Below are positions 36,423-48,759 of a stretch of DNA of 64,000 nucleotides, one piece after another. The notes under the pieces were generated by a model. It saw nothing but the letters and a program-made list of their open reading frames with translations, had not been told where the DNA came from and searched no databases. How positions within the stretch are numbered: the stretch's first letter is position 1; each line of letters opens with the position of its first letter. The translations under genes were made by a program, and so were the position numbers. This DNA is from Ifrita kowaldi. Its lineage: Eukaryota; Chordata; Aves; Passeriformes; Cinclosomatidae. The stretch is from the NCBI GenBank assembly GCA_013398055.1, contig VZRS01000217.1, positions 917,281-981,280 of the forward strand. Reading direction: 5' to 3'.

Positions 36423-39368
36423 AATCTAATTATTCAAAGTTTCATTTTTTCCCCCTTATCAAATATATACAAAAAAACCCCAACAACTTTGTAAGAGAAT
36501 CTGTTTAAACCAAAACCAGTCCCACTGTAATTAGTCCTTAGGTCCATGACGCAGGGAGCCAACACATTATATTTAAATGGCCCCATCCTCCCTGTTCCCA
36601 GAATTCTTAATAAAACTCATATGATCCTACTTCATATGACACTGCAGCATTGAACACAGGGGCTTTGCAGAAGCCAGAGGAGACACTGGAGGAGTCCATC
36701 TGTTCACATTCCCCAGTGAAAGGCGGGTTTGTGAGCTTATAGGGTAATGGGAGCATAACAACATACAGCAGAGCTGTGAAGGAGAAGGCAGGGGATGTGA
36801 TAGGGTGAAGGATCACAGCCTTGGCTTCAGAGAATATCCTATACCCTGCGTCACAGTTAACCCCTCTTCTCCCACCCAGACCTCTTCTCTGGGGCACACT
36901 CCTCCAAGACAGCTGTCACTAAGGAAAACAGAGAAAAGTGCTATTGGGCAAAATGCTTGAGAGGTGAAGGATGGGTCTATTGTATTTGTCCTCCTCAGCT
37001 GCTGAAAGCAGGAACACAGAAAACTCCATGTGATTGGCCAGCAAAATGTTTAAATGTGACAGCTTTGTTTCACTGAGTCCTTTTCACAGAAGCCATTGGT
37101 GGTGATGGTGAGAGGTTGCCATGCACAAGCAAGGTGCTCCATTTCTCCATGTTCCTTTGAAATAAACCTTTCCCAGGAGCTTCCCTGCTGCTCCAACAGG
37201 TGTTACCTCATGTGAGGCCCAAAGTTTTCTAATTTAGTTTACTGTTTCTATCTCTTCCAGATGTCCAGATTCTTACCACATTAGACACATTTCCCATCAA
37301 GCACTGATAATACAATGGAAAAATCTCACTCTGCTGCCTTCAGGAGACCTTCTGACTTGCCATCAGCCTTATGAATAGTTTTACTCTGAGTTTCCTGGGA
37401 AGCAGTATCAACTACATCTGGTCCAGCATTAGCTACCTTATGTGATTCCTTCTGTTACAAAAATTAGAAGGAATATTTATAATGAAAAATGAAGTCCATT
37501 TAGATGGAGTCTCCAAAAAAAAGCCAGCAGAAAGATACTTGCTTCTCTAAACCACACTCATGTGAACAGCACCACAGCTTGCTTACAGGGTGAAAACATG
37601 TTTTTCTACAACATCAAGCCCATCTTGCTCTCAAGCAAGGGAGAGGAGGAAGGGTCCTGTGTACTCTGTATGTTTTGTGCACCTACTAGCCAAAAACTGC
37701 CTGAAAAATAACTAGTGAAATCCTTCCTTCGATCAGCTTCGAAGAGGTTAAGCATATTTGTGCAGTATAGAAATGAGTGGTCGTTTACACACAGTTTAAT
37801 ACACAAGGTAGGGGAGACACAGGTTCATACAGTGAAAATCACATTTATGCTCTTAGAAAGGCTGCTTGTTCTGCCAGGGAAAGTTGTTAGCATTAGAAAA
37901 AAGACAACACTTCCTCCTTCAAATTACAATGAAAAACTGTGGGTTTTCATACTCCTGGCCATTATCAGTTGTCTCAGCTGTCTTTATCTAAACTCTGTTT
38001 ATGATCAGAGATAAATAACATATATCGTAGCACACCAATAAAACTCGATGGAAGAGTCACACCTTAGACAATGCAGAGTTCAAGGACTTCCAATTCATCC
38101 GTTGCTTTTATTGATAGTTCTGATGAACTAGGCCAGTCAGAACTTCAACCCCCCACTAGGAATGGAAAAACACCAGCATGGCAATCCATATGCTAGTAAT
38201 CATCAGCTTTTGGGGTAAGATCATACGAAAAGGGGGCAAAAGAGTCCCGCTGCTGCTTTTCTCTAATGTTTTCACTCTGCACTCCAAATGTTGTGAGAAA
38301 GAATCTCTAAGCTTACAGACTCCCTTGCCCTGTGCCTGGCTCCCTTCCAGCTGGGGAAGCACATGAATACAGCAGCTGGAGACATGAGAAGGCTCTGGAC
38401 AAAGAAAAGAGGTTAACTGGGGAATGTTTAAACTCCTTTTTTACAGCTTGAACCAAGCCCTTGCAAAGGGTCCTAAACCAGGCACTGCAAAATTTTTAAG
38501 GGCTTCTTTTGTATCATTCTCAGCCCAGAGTATTTATCCTCTGTCTTTGTCACAGAACACAGGAAGGAGAGGATCTTGCTGCTAGACTGACAAGGAAGCT
38601 TACCACTCCACTAATTTCCAAAGGTTGTGCTGTGATTCTTTCTTTAGGCCATCCAAGGGCAATGGGGTTCTCAACAGCACCTGCCGATGGAACACAAAGC
38701 TGCCTCCCTGCTGGGCTGCTTGGCATTGCTGCTCCCTGCAGCTTCCTGGGGAGATTTGCAGTGCTGCCAGCCTCTGGAAACCACCTCCTCTTTCAGGGCC
38801 TAGCAAAGGGTTTTCTTTGGAAATTGTGGTCACCATTGTTGCCTGGCAGTTTAAGAAAAGGCGCACTAAATGTTTCCCTGGAAAGCCAGAAAGTTCCTTA
38901 TTGCACCCTGATAAATATCTGACAACTGTTAAAAACTGTCTTCTGACACAACCCAGGGCAGGGAAGTAGCATTTCCCTGTCCTCCAGGGCTTAGAACTAC
39001 AGGCATGCCCAGCCCAATGACACACTAAGCAAACGTGGAATATCCCGCCCTTGTTGGAGGATTTAACGATACATGTCTTTCTCACAGGCCTCCCCTCTCC
39101 TCTGCACAAGCTGGGAGGAGATAAGCACATGACACAGCTTTGAGGTGTTTCTGAAATCCCCCCTCCCTCCCTGAGTTGCTCAGAAAACTGCTTTGAAAAT
39201 CTAGAGCCAAGGTACAGGAGGTCAGTGTTTGGTGCAGCACACCAGGACATACCGAGGACTTTGGCCTGCTGCATTTCTCTGTCATACTGCAGAGAAAATG
39301 GGATCCCTCTGTTTTTCCAAGCCCCACACCTCCTACAGCCTCAGTTGCCCTCCATGACTACTCACCCA

Positions 39369-39410
39369 GGAGAGCAGCAGGGCAGGGCAGGGCAGGTTCA
39401 GCTGCTCTCC
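39369..39410. repeat. Hairpin with GGGCA-repeat loop
   Basis: Perfectly complementary 10-base arms, GGAGAGCAGC and GCTGCTCTCC, enclose a 22-base loop carrying three tandem GGGCA-type units. This is a strong stem-loop if transcribed. There is no T-run after it and no known RNA family match. Confidence 0.85.
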
Positions 39411-40826
39411 CCCGGGCTGTGAGGAGGGGGAGCAATGCAGGTATAGACCTATGTCACAGCTTTTGACCACAGAAGTCCTCCAAATCCCCGACCAAAGCAT
39501 AACCAGCTAACAGTAACAACAACAAAATAATCCCTGAGCACAGTAAAATTAATTTAAAAGAATAATATCTAAGATATTGTCAAGCTGCTGTGAAATCCAA
39601 AGTGGAAAGCAGCAGCTCCCCATGAGCAAAACAAATGGATTGGCTCTTAGGAGTTGTCCCATGTGCAGTCAGAAGAACTGATATTATGTTATGAATATGT
39701 TGGGTCTAAAAAAGGAATAACTTTAAATGTTATCAGAAATATCTTTTCTTCATCTCCCTGTGCAAGTGCTGATAAGAAACACTGTGGTAATGCTCGCTAT
39801 CACTGCTTTTGTACATATCTTTTAGCAAGGACAATGACAAACTGGATTTTCACTTCCTCCTCTTTTGTTTAGATTCAACTTAATAGTTGTTACGGTTTCA
39901 TGTAATGACGTCCACAAACTCATTCTCTCACAGAATTTGTAGATTGTCTGTAAATGGCTGAAAAGAGCAATAAGTCTGAGTGTGTTCCTAATTCAGAATG
40001 ATTTCCCTAAAAATTTCTAACAGGAATCCTCAAGCTGTATATCCTTTGTAATGACATTGATGTGAATAGTTGTTGTTCAAAGTACAAGGCAGACTGGTTA
40101 AGTCTGAATGGCTTGATGCATCACATGGAATCTTTTCTGATAAAAACATTTATACATCTCAGCTGCATGTTGCAAAGGAAAGCCCCATTAAAAATAGAAG
40201 GTCATAACAGCTATATAAAAATTACAAGGATGAAAAAGAATAAAATAGTCAGAGAACAGAATAACACAGGTCTGTGAAATACATTTGAATCTGCAGTTCC
40301 TCTTACCCTTTCCATTTCAGGGAGGAAAAAACACACTCATTGTGTCAATAAATCTGTATATTTGAAGGCATTTTATTGCTCACCTAAATGCAAGTCTATG
40401 CTAATAGGACATCATTTGGCTTACAAAGCTAAGGACTTAGAAGCTAAGAAAAGGCAATGGAAGGACTGCCTTTGCAATCTGAGATATTTCCTCTCACATA
40501 TGCAGGCATGCACGCACCTCAGTATGAGACTGCTTGCAGCTATAGTTCTCCAAGGCCTATCAGGGATACAGGATCTCTCACATGTTGTCTCTGTCCTTCA
40601 AAATACAAAGGCAGCAGTGGGAACCACACTTTGCTATCTGGTTGCTGCTGGGGTGGGATGGAGTGCATCCTAGCTGAGATAAAGCTTATGGGTTGAAGCA
40701 ATATTTTTCATTAGCCCAATTAGGATAGTTAGGAAAAGGAAAATCTTCTAGGCAGACAAGTGCTTTTACACTTGTCAGGAACAGAATCAGCAAATTCCCA
40801 ATAAAGCTGCAGGCATTTGCTCTGGG

Positions 40827-40843
40827 AAAAAAAAAAAAAAAAA
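40827..40843. repeat. Poly-A run (17 A)
   Basis: An uninterrupted A17. I looked for a retrocopy or SINE body ending here on the plus strand and saw none, so it is a simple homopolymer. Confidence 0.9.
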
Positions 40844-43800
40844 CTAACCAAAAAGTCCCCTCTCCAATCCCAGGATCTGAGCTCCATGGAGGCAATGGCC
40901 TCCTAAGCAGATAATGCAAATCCCTGTGGATGGGTGCTAGCCTGTCACTAGGGTTGAGACCTGCTTTCCCCCTGAGCTATGTTCCACATCCTGGAGGTGC
41001 CCTTCCTCCCTGGCAACCACTGACTGTGGCTGCAGAGGTAGAGCAAAACCAGGTTCCCCAGCTGCTCTGGGTGGGAGCAGAGTTATGGCACGACCACAGG
41101 AGGATGGGGGCAGCCCAGGGCAGGAGCTAATCCCTCTGCACCTACGACAAGTCAGGGCAGCTCTGCCACGCAGCCCCAGAACAGGAAACCCCACAAGGTA
41201 GATTATATCCACACAGGTTTGGGTCTCCCCTTCCCACCTAAATCACCTGCAGCTGGCCTGAGGCATCACTGTGCTCCATCTGCCCATCAGCATTTTGGCC
41301 CTTGTTCTCGCAGATCTCTCTTCCAAGGAAAGGGGTTTTTTGTATGCTTCCTCATGATGTTGGCCGAAAGGTCTAAGGATTGCAGGAGCTACATCATGGA
41401 AAAAAAACAACAGATAAATGGAAGGGATAAATGGGAACATCAAGAAAGCAGTAGGCCAGATACACCAAGATTCCAAGGTAGGTCTGTTAGTAATTTGGGA
41501 TGCATTCCTCATTTAGGAAAGCCAGTACCAAGGGCTGCAGCTTGTAGGTGAATCATCGTTATTGGAGAGTGATGGGGGCACTGGGTGGCCTGGCTGCCTT
41601 GCTGATGTTTTTCTGAAGTTGGCATATGCACATAACAATTCTTTTCTCCTTATCTGTTCCTGTTAACTTCTTGTAAGTATGCATGCTTGCAAGTCACCCC
41701 CGGTTAGCTTTGGCAGAATAGCAATGGCTCATTCCACATACACAGGTTTGGCTTTTCTGAATTCCCTTGAAGATTGAAAGCTATTAAGTGGACATGTTTT
41801 TCCTCCATGTGATTGTCCTGGTATGGCTTTATGGTGGCCTGATGTCATACCTAACCACAAAAGACCATGATCTAATATACCATAACTGTTAAAAAAATAT
41901 AGTGTCCAACACATTGGTTTCCAAACCTCATAGGGAAAATATTTATGCCATATAACTTCTCAGCTTTTCAAAGAGAATGGCCCTGAAAGATGACATTTAA
42001 AATACCACATGGTATACTTGGGGAATAGGAACGTTAAACGGATGAATTTGCTTTTTAAATTATTATCATTATTATTACTTTACAAAAATATTTGGTACTT
42101 CTACAGAATATAGAAAATACTCTAGAGACAGGAAAGAATGTTCCTTTTAAGGTTCCAGGTCTCTTTTATGCCACACAGGCAGTTCAGCAGTTTGGCATTG
42201 CTGGGGCAGTATAAAGCAGCCTCTGGGTGAGAATCCGGTTCAGCCAGCGGGGAATTGCAATTTAACAAGTCAAGCATTTGCAGGCAGGAGTTGAAGAAAA
42301 GACTTATAGGAAAGAATACACAATTCATTTGTGGCAAAATGCTGTTGTTGAGGGTAAGGCAGAAGAAGATATTTTCAGGACATTGTGAACAGGCAGGAGA
42401 CCATGAAGGAACAAAAGTATATAAGAAAATAAAAGACAAATCCTTCAAGACAGGCTTCAGCATTGCCACTTATCGCTGTTTTGTTTCCAGCAACTCGGAT
42501 TCTGTGCCCTTTTACAAACATGCCGTTTGTGTTTAGAGCTAAATGGGTTTATCTTGAAATGCAGCCCTTTTCCTGAGGGCTTGTGGCCTGTGCAGTTTTC
42601 TTTCTGCCTTTTTTTTCCCACTTTGCCCAGCTATGGCTTCATTCCCGCATTTGACTAAGGTGGAAGCTGGCAGCCCCCAAGAGGCAGGGGAAGGGCTGGA
42701 ATTTCCCAGGTCACATGCAGGACTCCAGCCTTCTCCCAGGGAGGGGGCACAACCTCTCAGCAGGAAAGGTGCTTACAGCTGCTTTCTGTTCTCCAAGACA
42801 AGTTTAATAACGTCACTGTCTATGTTAATTCATTCTCTGCAGAGCAGGAAATACAATCACTGCTACCACAGGCAATCTTCAATGCATGCATTTCCATTTC
42901 CCCCTCCTGACAGTGAGGCAAGGAAAGGGTGTTGTTCATTTCTCTCCTCACTGACATCTCACAGGCTTTGCCAGCATGATGGTCCTGCAGCTGATTGTGG
43001 CACCTCAGTGATCCCAAATCCAGAGGTGAAGGCATGGGGGCATCAGGGGTTCCTGGTTGCAGCTCAAGCTTGGCCAGATCTTCCTGGGGTGCAGGCATTT
43101 CAAGTGATCCCTTACTCTGGTCTGACCTCAGGCTCCAACCTGGGCTGATGCAAACACAGGTTTGGACCAGAGCTCCATGTTTTGGGGCAGCTCCAGTGCA
43201 CTGGGCTCTGCCTCAGGTCTGGCAGGCGGACGCTTGGGCTGCAAAAGCTGGGAAATCAGTCTAAAAATATGTGTTTCAGTAAAAGTTTGTTTTTCAGCTG
43301 TTTTTCTGTCTCACATGCTAGAAATGTGGGCAAGTGGTTTTTGGTACCAAGAGCTGCCTTTTCATTAGAAAAGAATGTCCCCACCAACCACATCCCCATG
43401 TAAGGAAAAAGCAGTAACTTACTGGTAAAGCTGTTAAGTGGGAAGGCAGAATTACATTCTCTGTTCAACCTTAATGTCCTTTAAGTGAGGCTTCGATGGC
43501 TTCGGCAGGTCCTTACTGGGAGTGACGGACACACAGAGGTCAGCATGAAACCCACTTGCTCAGCTGAGGGCTGCTGAAAGCAGGAGCCTTGCCAGGCTGC
43601 CAGGCAGAGCCTCTGCTCCCTGTGGCATCCAGGTTGTTGAGGTCTGTGTGTTTGCCCAAACCAGAGAAAGCGTGGGATGAAATACTCCTTCATTAAGGCT
43701 GCAGCTGGGGTCGTGCCTTCCAATTAATTGAAAAGCCCAGAATAACCGACATTTTGCACTTCTTGTTTTTGGGCTGAAGGAGGAATATCTCCCTGACAAA

Positions 43801-43986
43801 ATGAATACTTGGAGAGCATTATGGAAAAGGGTGAAAAGTTTCTCTTACCTTGTACAGAAAGTGCACCGCATGCAGCTCGATCTGTCAGCTGAGGGAACTC
43901 ATAAGCTGTTACCAAAACTTAAAGGCTCACAGGAACACAAGGCAGTGACTGCTGAGTACTTGGATAAAAAAAAATATTATTATTAT

Positions 43987-43988
<2 letters not shown>

Positions 43989-44020
<32 letters not shown>
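43989..44020. repeat. (AT)16 microsatellite
   Basis: A pure AT dinucleotide run preceded by A9 and a short ATT repeat. It is followed at 44020-44037 by a small perfect hairpin, TCTCCTG-AAAA-CAGGAGA. Confidence 0.95.
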
Positions 44021-44023
<3 letters not shown>

Positions 44024-44639
44024 CTGAAAACAGGAGAAGGGTAGAATGATTTTTATTCTGTTTCTGTAGACAAAATTCTGGTTTTATAATGGAACAACCT
44101 CAAATTCCAATATCTGGGGAAACAATAAGCAAAAGGAAAAGTTTGGGAGATACAAAGTCTGGACACAGGATGGCATTTTGGAGAACGGATTCATCTCCTG
44201 TTAAAAACAAAACCAAATGCTGAACTCTTTAACCCAACCACGGTATCCCGCTGATTCAAGAAGCCCCTCCATTCAAAGAATGTAAACTCTGCTATGACAG
44301 GAGCTGAGAGCTCTCTTTTATGGAAAGCAGGAAACTTTTCTAAAGGGCCAGTTTATGACCTGGCTGGAGAGCTGGAAATAATTAAGTGTTCTTGTCAAAG
44401 GTCAAAGTCATAGGGTTAAATTCCTAGGAACTCAAAACAAACCTCAGTGACTGTGCCAAGACTGATAATTTGGCCCTTTTCTGCCCCCAATGGGTAGGCA
44501 GTGAGCAGCCTGGGACAGGACTGAGCCATGCCTCTGTTATCTGCTCTTTCCAATTCCAAGTCTGACATTTTTAGAGTCATCACACGCTTGTGGTCTACAA
44601 AAGCAAGGCTGAGGTTAAAAAAATAAAAATAAAATTTGG

Positions 44640-44800
44640 AAATAAGAATTGCAGCCAAATGACCTATTTATAGCCACGCCAAATATGAGCTAAATGACAA
44701 ATGAAGATCCCGATTCATATTCTACTTCTGATGTAACCCTGCTCGATTTGATGGGGCATTATTAGACTCTGCAGGAAGAATCTGGCCCTTGGGGAGCAGT
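44640..44800 (+). repeat. Possible ancient amniote interspersed repeat
   Basis: The order of motifs (CATATTCTACTTCTGATGTAA, then a GATTTGATGG block, then GCAGGAAGAATCTGGCCC) resembles an old repeat family seen in reptile and bird genomes, whose copies carry a TGATGTAA... segment and end in GCAGAATTTGGCCC. The resemblance is from memory and imperfect, and I cannot name the family with confidence. Confidence 0.3.
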
Positions 44801-45318
44801 CACGCTCTGCTGTGTACACAAAAACTGCTCAACTGTCTATATCTGTAGGGATCTCGCTGCTTAAATCTGAAGCTGTGCATGGTGTTACTACTGAGCAGGG
44901 CTCAAAAACCTGCTTCCTGAGGTGGAAGGGGGAATTCACTCACTGGGTGCTTTTTACCCCGTGATGCCATCAGAGAAGCAACAGACTGTGTCCCCTTGTG
45001 ACACTTTGCTGGAACACAGTGCAACAATGAGTTGCCAACACCCCAGAAGCAAGTTATAAGCTCATCCTGGTGAGACTCTGGCCAATGCACTCAGCAGCCT
45101 GAAAGCAGAGGCAAGAGGAGAGCAGAGGTGGAGAGGACCGATACCTCCTCCACAAGCTGGGTGACAGAGGAGAAAAGCACTGCCCTTGGAGTTGCTTTTC
45201 CCATTGCTTCTCATTCAAAGTCTTTTTCCCTGGTGCCTCTAAAAACTATTTGGCTCTTGTTTTGAGCATCTTTAAAAGGCAAGAAAATGGCCCCAGAAAC
45301 TCCCTGAGAGAGGGTCTC

Positions 45319-45339
45319 AGAAACTCTGAGAGAGTTTCT
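45319..45339. repeat. Perfect 9-bp-stem hairpin
   Basis: AGAAACTCT-GAG-AGAGTTTCT: nine complementary pairs around a three-base loop, within a wider GAGA/TCTC-rich patch (45303-45347). Confidence 0.85.
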
Positions 45340-46215
45340 CGGCTCTCATTGCAGTCAAATTGTCTGTTACAAGACAAGTAGATTTTCCTTCTACACCAGG
45401 AGAGAAGAATTATAGTTTTGCCCCAGGCTTTAAGCTCAAAATCATCTCCATTCAGCCTTGTGCAAGTAATCAGGTGATTCTCTGTTTGTCCAAATCCCTT
45501 GCTACAGTCAAAGCAACCCATCTGGTATCAAATTTCTTCTCGAAAATTCAAGGTCTCAGATTGGATCTGAAATGTTCACAAAACTTGGTGGACATCTTGC
45601 TTCACAATAGGATACGCTGAGATCAAATTATAAATATTTACGCAATTTTGGGGCAGATCAGATCCTGGCACAGTGGGATGAGTCAGTCTCTACTGAAGAT
45701 GGCCGTTTTGCCTTTGTCTCTTCTCAAGCTGTGGTTCTGCCAGTCCTCAAGCAATCCTGCTCCATGAATTCATCCTCATTCATTCCCCACTTCCTCCCCG
45801 TTCAAATTTCTAAACCTGGAGAGCAACTGAGACCATCCGGTGACCTCCTGCACTGACTGTTCTGTCTTTTGTGAAGCTAAATTGATTTTCCTTGCATGGG
45901 AACATCCAGGATCTACCCTTTGACCTTCAGCCTGAGGTTGTGTGTTAGGAGTAAGAGAGAATGCAAAAATGGCATTTGACTGTCAGCATTGGCGAGAAAT
46001 ATGAGCTATCCTCTACTAGGAAACAGTCTGTTTGTGTCCAGTGCCTGGAAATATGGGATTTGCCGGGCTTGCTTAGAAACAAGGGTCAATACCCTGTCCC
46101 TGATGCTAGCCAGCACCAGATGCTTGAGAGAAAGGTCTGAGAAGCCTGCAGCTGGGCAGATATGGGATAATTCCTTTCTCATCTTCCTGCTGTGGGGAGC
46201 AGTACGACAAGCATG

Positions 46216-46248
46216 GACACAAACACAGACACATACACACACACACAG
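46216..46248. repeat. CA-rich microsatellite
   Basis: ACACAAACACAGACACATACACACACACACA-type run ending in a clean (CA)n block. Confidence 0.9.
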
Positions 46249-48644
46249 GAAACTGCAGGCCTCTGAGAGTTCTTTTCTAGGGAATACTGCAGTATTTTGT
46301 GTCAAGTATTTTTAACGCCCATTACTGCAGGGTGCAACAGACCCCAGGGACCTGGTTCTGTTAAGGAAGGGAGTGAATAAGGCACGGGATGACGAAGGTT
46401 CACGAACTGTATTTAGCTCTTGGGTTTCAATAATCAGTGTGCAGCTAATAAGTCACCTGGAAAGGGTCACTAAAAACAACCCTGTTCACCAACCCAGGAG
46501 CTAAAATGTCATCAAATGTTTTTGGAAGAAATTGCCAACCCTTCACCCGTATTCTATATGGGGGCATATTTTATAACCCAAGTAAATTCTTGATTATTTT
46601 AGGCAAGTAGTCAATGGTCTTCAAGTCTCTAAGGTATGTTCAGCTTTCAGTAATGCTCCTCCTAGTCTGTGCCTACTGGAAGGGAGATGAAGTGGGACCA
46701 GGCCGAGCGTGGATATGTTTCTACACTGCCCAGATCAGCCTTTCTACCTATGATTTAATAATGTTGGTTGTTCCTCTTTTTTTTTTTTTCATAACAGCAC
46801 TGATCCACAGGAAAAAAAGAGGCTTTCTTTGTGTCAAGCTGCAGCTGGGGATTTGATGTGAGGTTTGTCAGGGATTCTGGAAAGCTACTGGAACAGCCAC
46901 TGTGGATTTCCTGGCCCAATTTCTTTCTGTGTTTTGAGTATATCTGCTGTTACGTAAATCTGATGATTATGAAAACACTACACTGTTTAATACCCACAGC
47001 TCAGATGAGAGGGGGAGGAGGAAGTTTGTGCTGACCTGTAAGAGAATCTTGTTATTGATACAGTTGTGGAAAACAGATCTCAGCAGACTTTGCTTATTTA
47101 ATTAGTGTCTGTTTCTAAGCCTCAGCTGTCCCGCAGAACTCTTTCTGTCTCACTAATTAAAACACATAAAATTGTATGGAGCTATAAGATGACAATCCAC
47201 ATTATCTGATACTGCTGCTATTTGATATCTCTTCAAACAAAGTACAAAGTAACCCTGACCTTCCTAATGGGCTTTACTCAGAAAGAGAATCAACACAAAG
47301 GGATGTATAACTCTGCCCTCTAAAACCAGTGGGCATAGAAAATAGGATTGCAATTTCTTGGCCAAAGGAAAAGTGTTTCCTTGGCATTAGTGGAGTAAGC
47401 TATTTTTAGTTTTGTTCTGAAGTCTTTGTGAGGGGCCTCTCTGAATCAGTCCAAAACACAAAGTCCTCCTTCCTAATCTGGAGAAGATTGTACTCTTTCT
47501 CTTGCAATGCATGCTATTGAACAGCAAAAAAATAACCTCGTGGGCAGGTTTTTCTGCAAAGGTTCCTTAAATAAAAGCTCCCTCTGTCCTCCCTCATCCT
47601 TTGTAGATGCAGTTCCACCCAGAGTTTACCAGCTCCTCTGCAAGCAAAGGACAGCCAGGGCTGAGTTCCAGGGTTAATTCTCTCCTAGGACAGCTGTGTG
47701 TGTGTCACCTTTTGTCCTCACTTCACAGCAGGCAACCTTTCTTCTCTTTTTCTTTCTACTCCTCCCCATCCTTTCCACAAGGGCAGATGACCCACATAAC
47801 CGCTTGTTTTTCGCAGGCAGGGCATCATCTAAGAGAAACAGAACATTCTCTAGATGTTGCTAGTTCCGCATGGGAAACTGCCTGGCCATGTTGTGCAAAA
47901 GTTAATCCGATAGAAATTAATTCTGCTGGCTCAAGTGTTGATGGTTACCCTTGCACTGGCAGGTTCAATACCAGAGTAGAGCTTGCCATCAGCACAAAGC
48001 CCCCGTAAGAGTGTGGAATCAGCATAAACCCTGTGCTGCAGGTTTTGGCTGACTGGCCCACTCATCACATCCAAATGTCTCTCTCAGGTGAGGATCAAAT
48101 ACATACTGATGAGTGGCTGCTCTGCAGAGTCTTGCAACAGCCGGCCATGATGCTGGGTGGTCCAGGGTCCTAGAAGGTTTGGCAGTGCCATCCACCATTG
48201 CACCTCTGCACAGGGACTACAAGAGGGGAAGGCATGATTCCAGCTTGTCAGGTGTTTGCTGGCCTGCCAGGCAGAAAACCCTTCCTCACACCAAGCTCTG
48301 GCATGGTGTTTCAGCCAACTGGGCCCCATCAGGCACAGACAGATGCCCAAGACCCCTTTACATGGGATCCTAAGGACACCAGCCCACATCAGCTCCTGGT
48401 GGCCCCCCAGGGTATACTTTGAGTCTGATGTGTCCCTGCAATACCAGTCTTCAACACAAACCTCAATTTCCAGCCAAGAAAACTCTCGTTATGTCTGGGT
48501 CCATCTTGCTTTCCCTGAGGAGCAGAGTCCAGTGCTGGTCCCTCGCCCTCCTCTGCCAGAAAAGCCAAGCCAACCCAGCTGGTTCAGGGACTGCTTCCTG
48601 AGCAGCCCCACGAAGCTGTTTGGCAGCAGCTGCCCTGTAACTGA

Positions 48645-48664
48645 TCCCACCAAGCTTGGTGGGA
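48645..48664. repeat. Perfect 20-bp palindrome
   Basis: TCCCACCAAGCTTGGTGGGA equals its own reverse complement over 20 bases. A perfect palindrome of this length is not expected by chance in 64 kb. There are no flanking transposon features. A second inverted repeat lies 67 bases further on. Confidence 0.95.
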
Positions 48665-48730
48665 CAGGCCTGGCCTTTCCAAAAAGAGCTACCTCAGGAT
48701 GTAACAGGAGAAACTAGGGGGCCTTTCAGG

Positions 48731-48759
48731 CTCAGAGCCAGCGCAGTGCCGGCTCTGAG
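48731..48759. repeat. Inverted repeat, 9-bp arms
   Basis: CTCAGAGCC and GGCTCTGAG, perfectly complementary, around the 11-base loop AGCGCAGTGCC. Together with the palindrome at 48645-48664 it gives two strong stems within 115 bases. Confidence 0.88.

Larger units (their letters stand above)
35961..43988. other. Intergenic, no gene recognised
   Basis: Non-coding DNA. It holds a 16-bp doubled AT-rich unit at 36391-36422, a 224-codon open frame on the minus strand (38600-39274), a hairpin at 39369-39410, a poly-A run at 40827-40843 and a 171-codon plus-strand frame (42633-43148). None of these frames shows recognisable domains or splice-site-bounded exon structure. Confidence 0.6.
44038..48644. 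other. Intergenic, no gene recognised
   Basis: Non-coding DNA holding a possible ancient repeat at 44640-44800, a hairpin at 45319-45339 and a CA-rich microsatellite at 46216-46248. No exon or RNA gene is recognised. Confidence 0.6.

Noticed and set aside
42633..43148. 171-codon plus-strand frame, and the 153-codon frame at 48256-48717
   Set aside because: Moderately GC-rich DNA, no domain, no splice-bounded structure. The second spans the 20-bp palindrome.
47310..47330. Third CTCF-like core (minus strand TTAGAGGGCAG)
   Set aside because: Only the AGAGGGCAG part matches; too weak alone.
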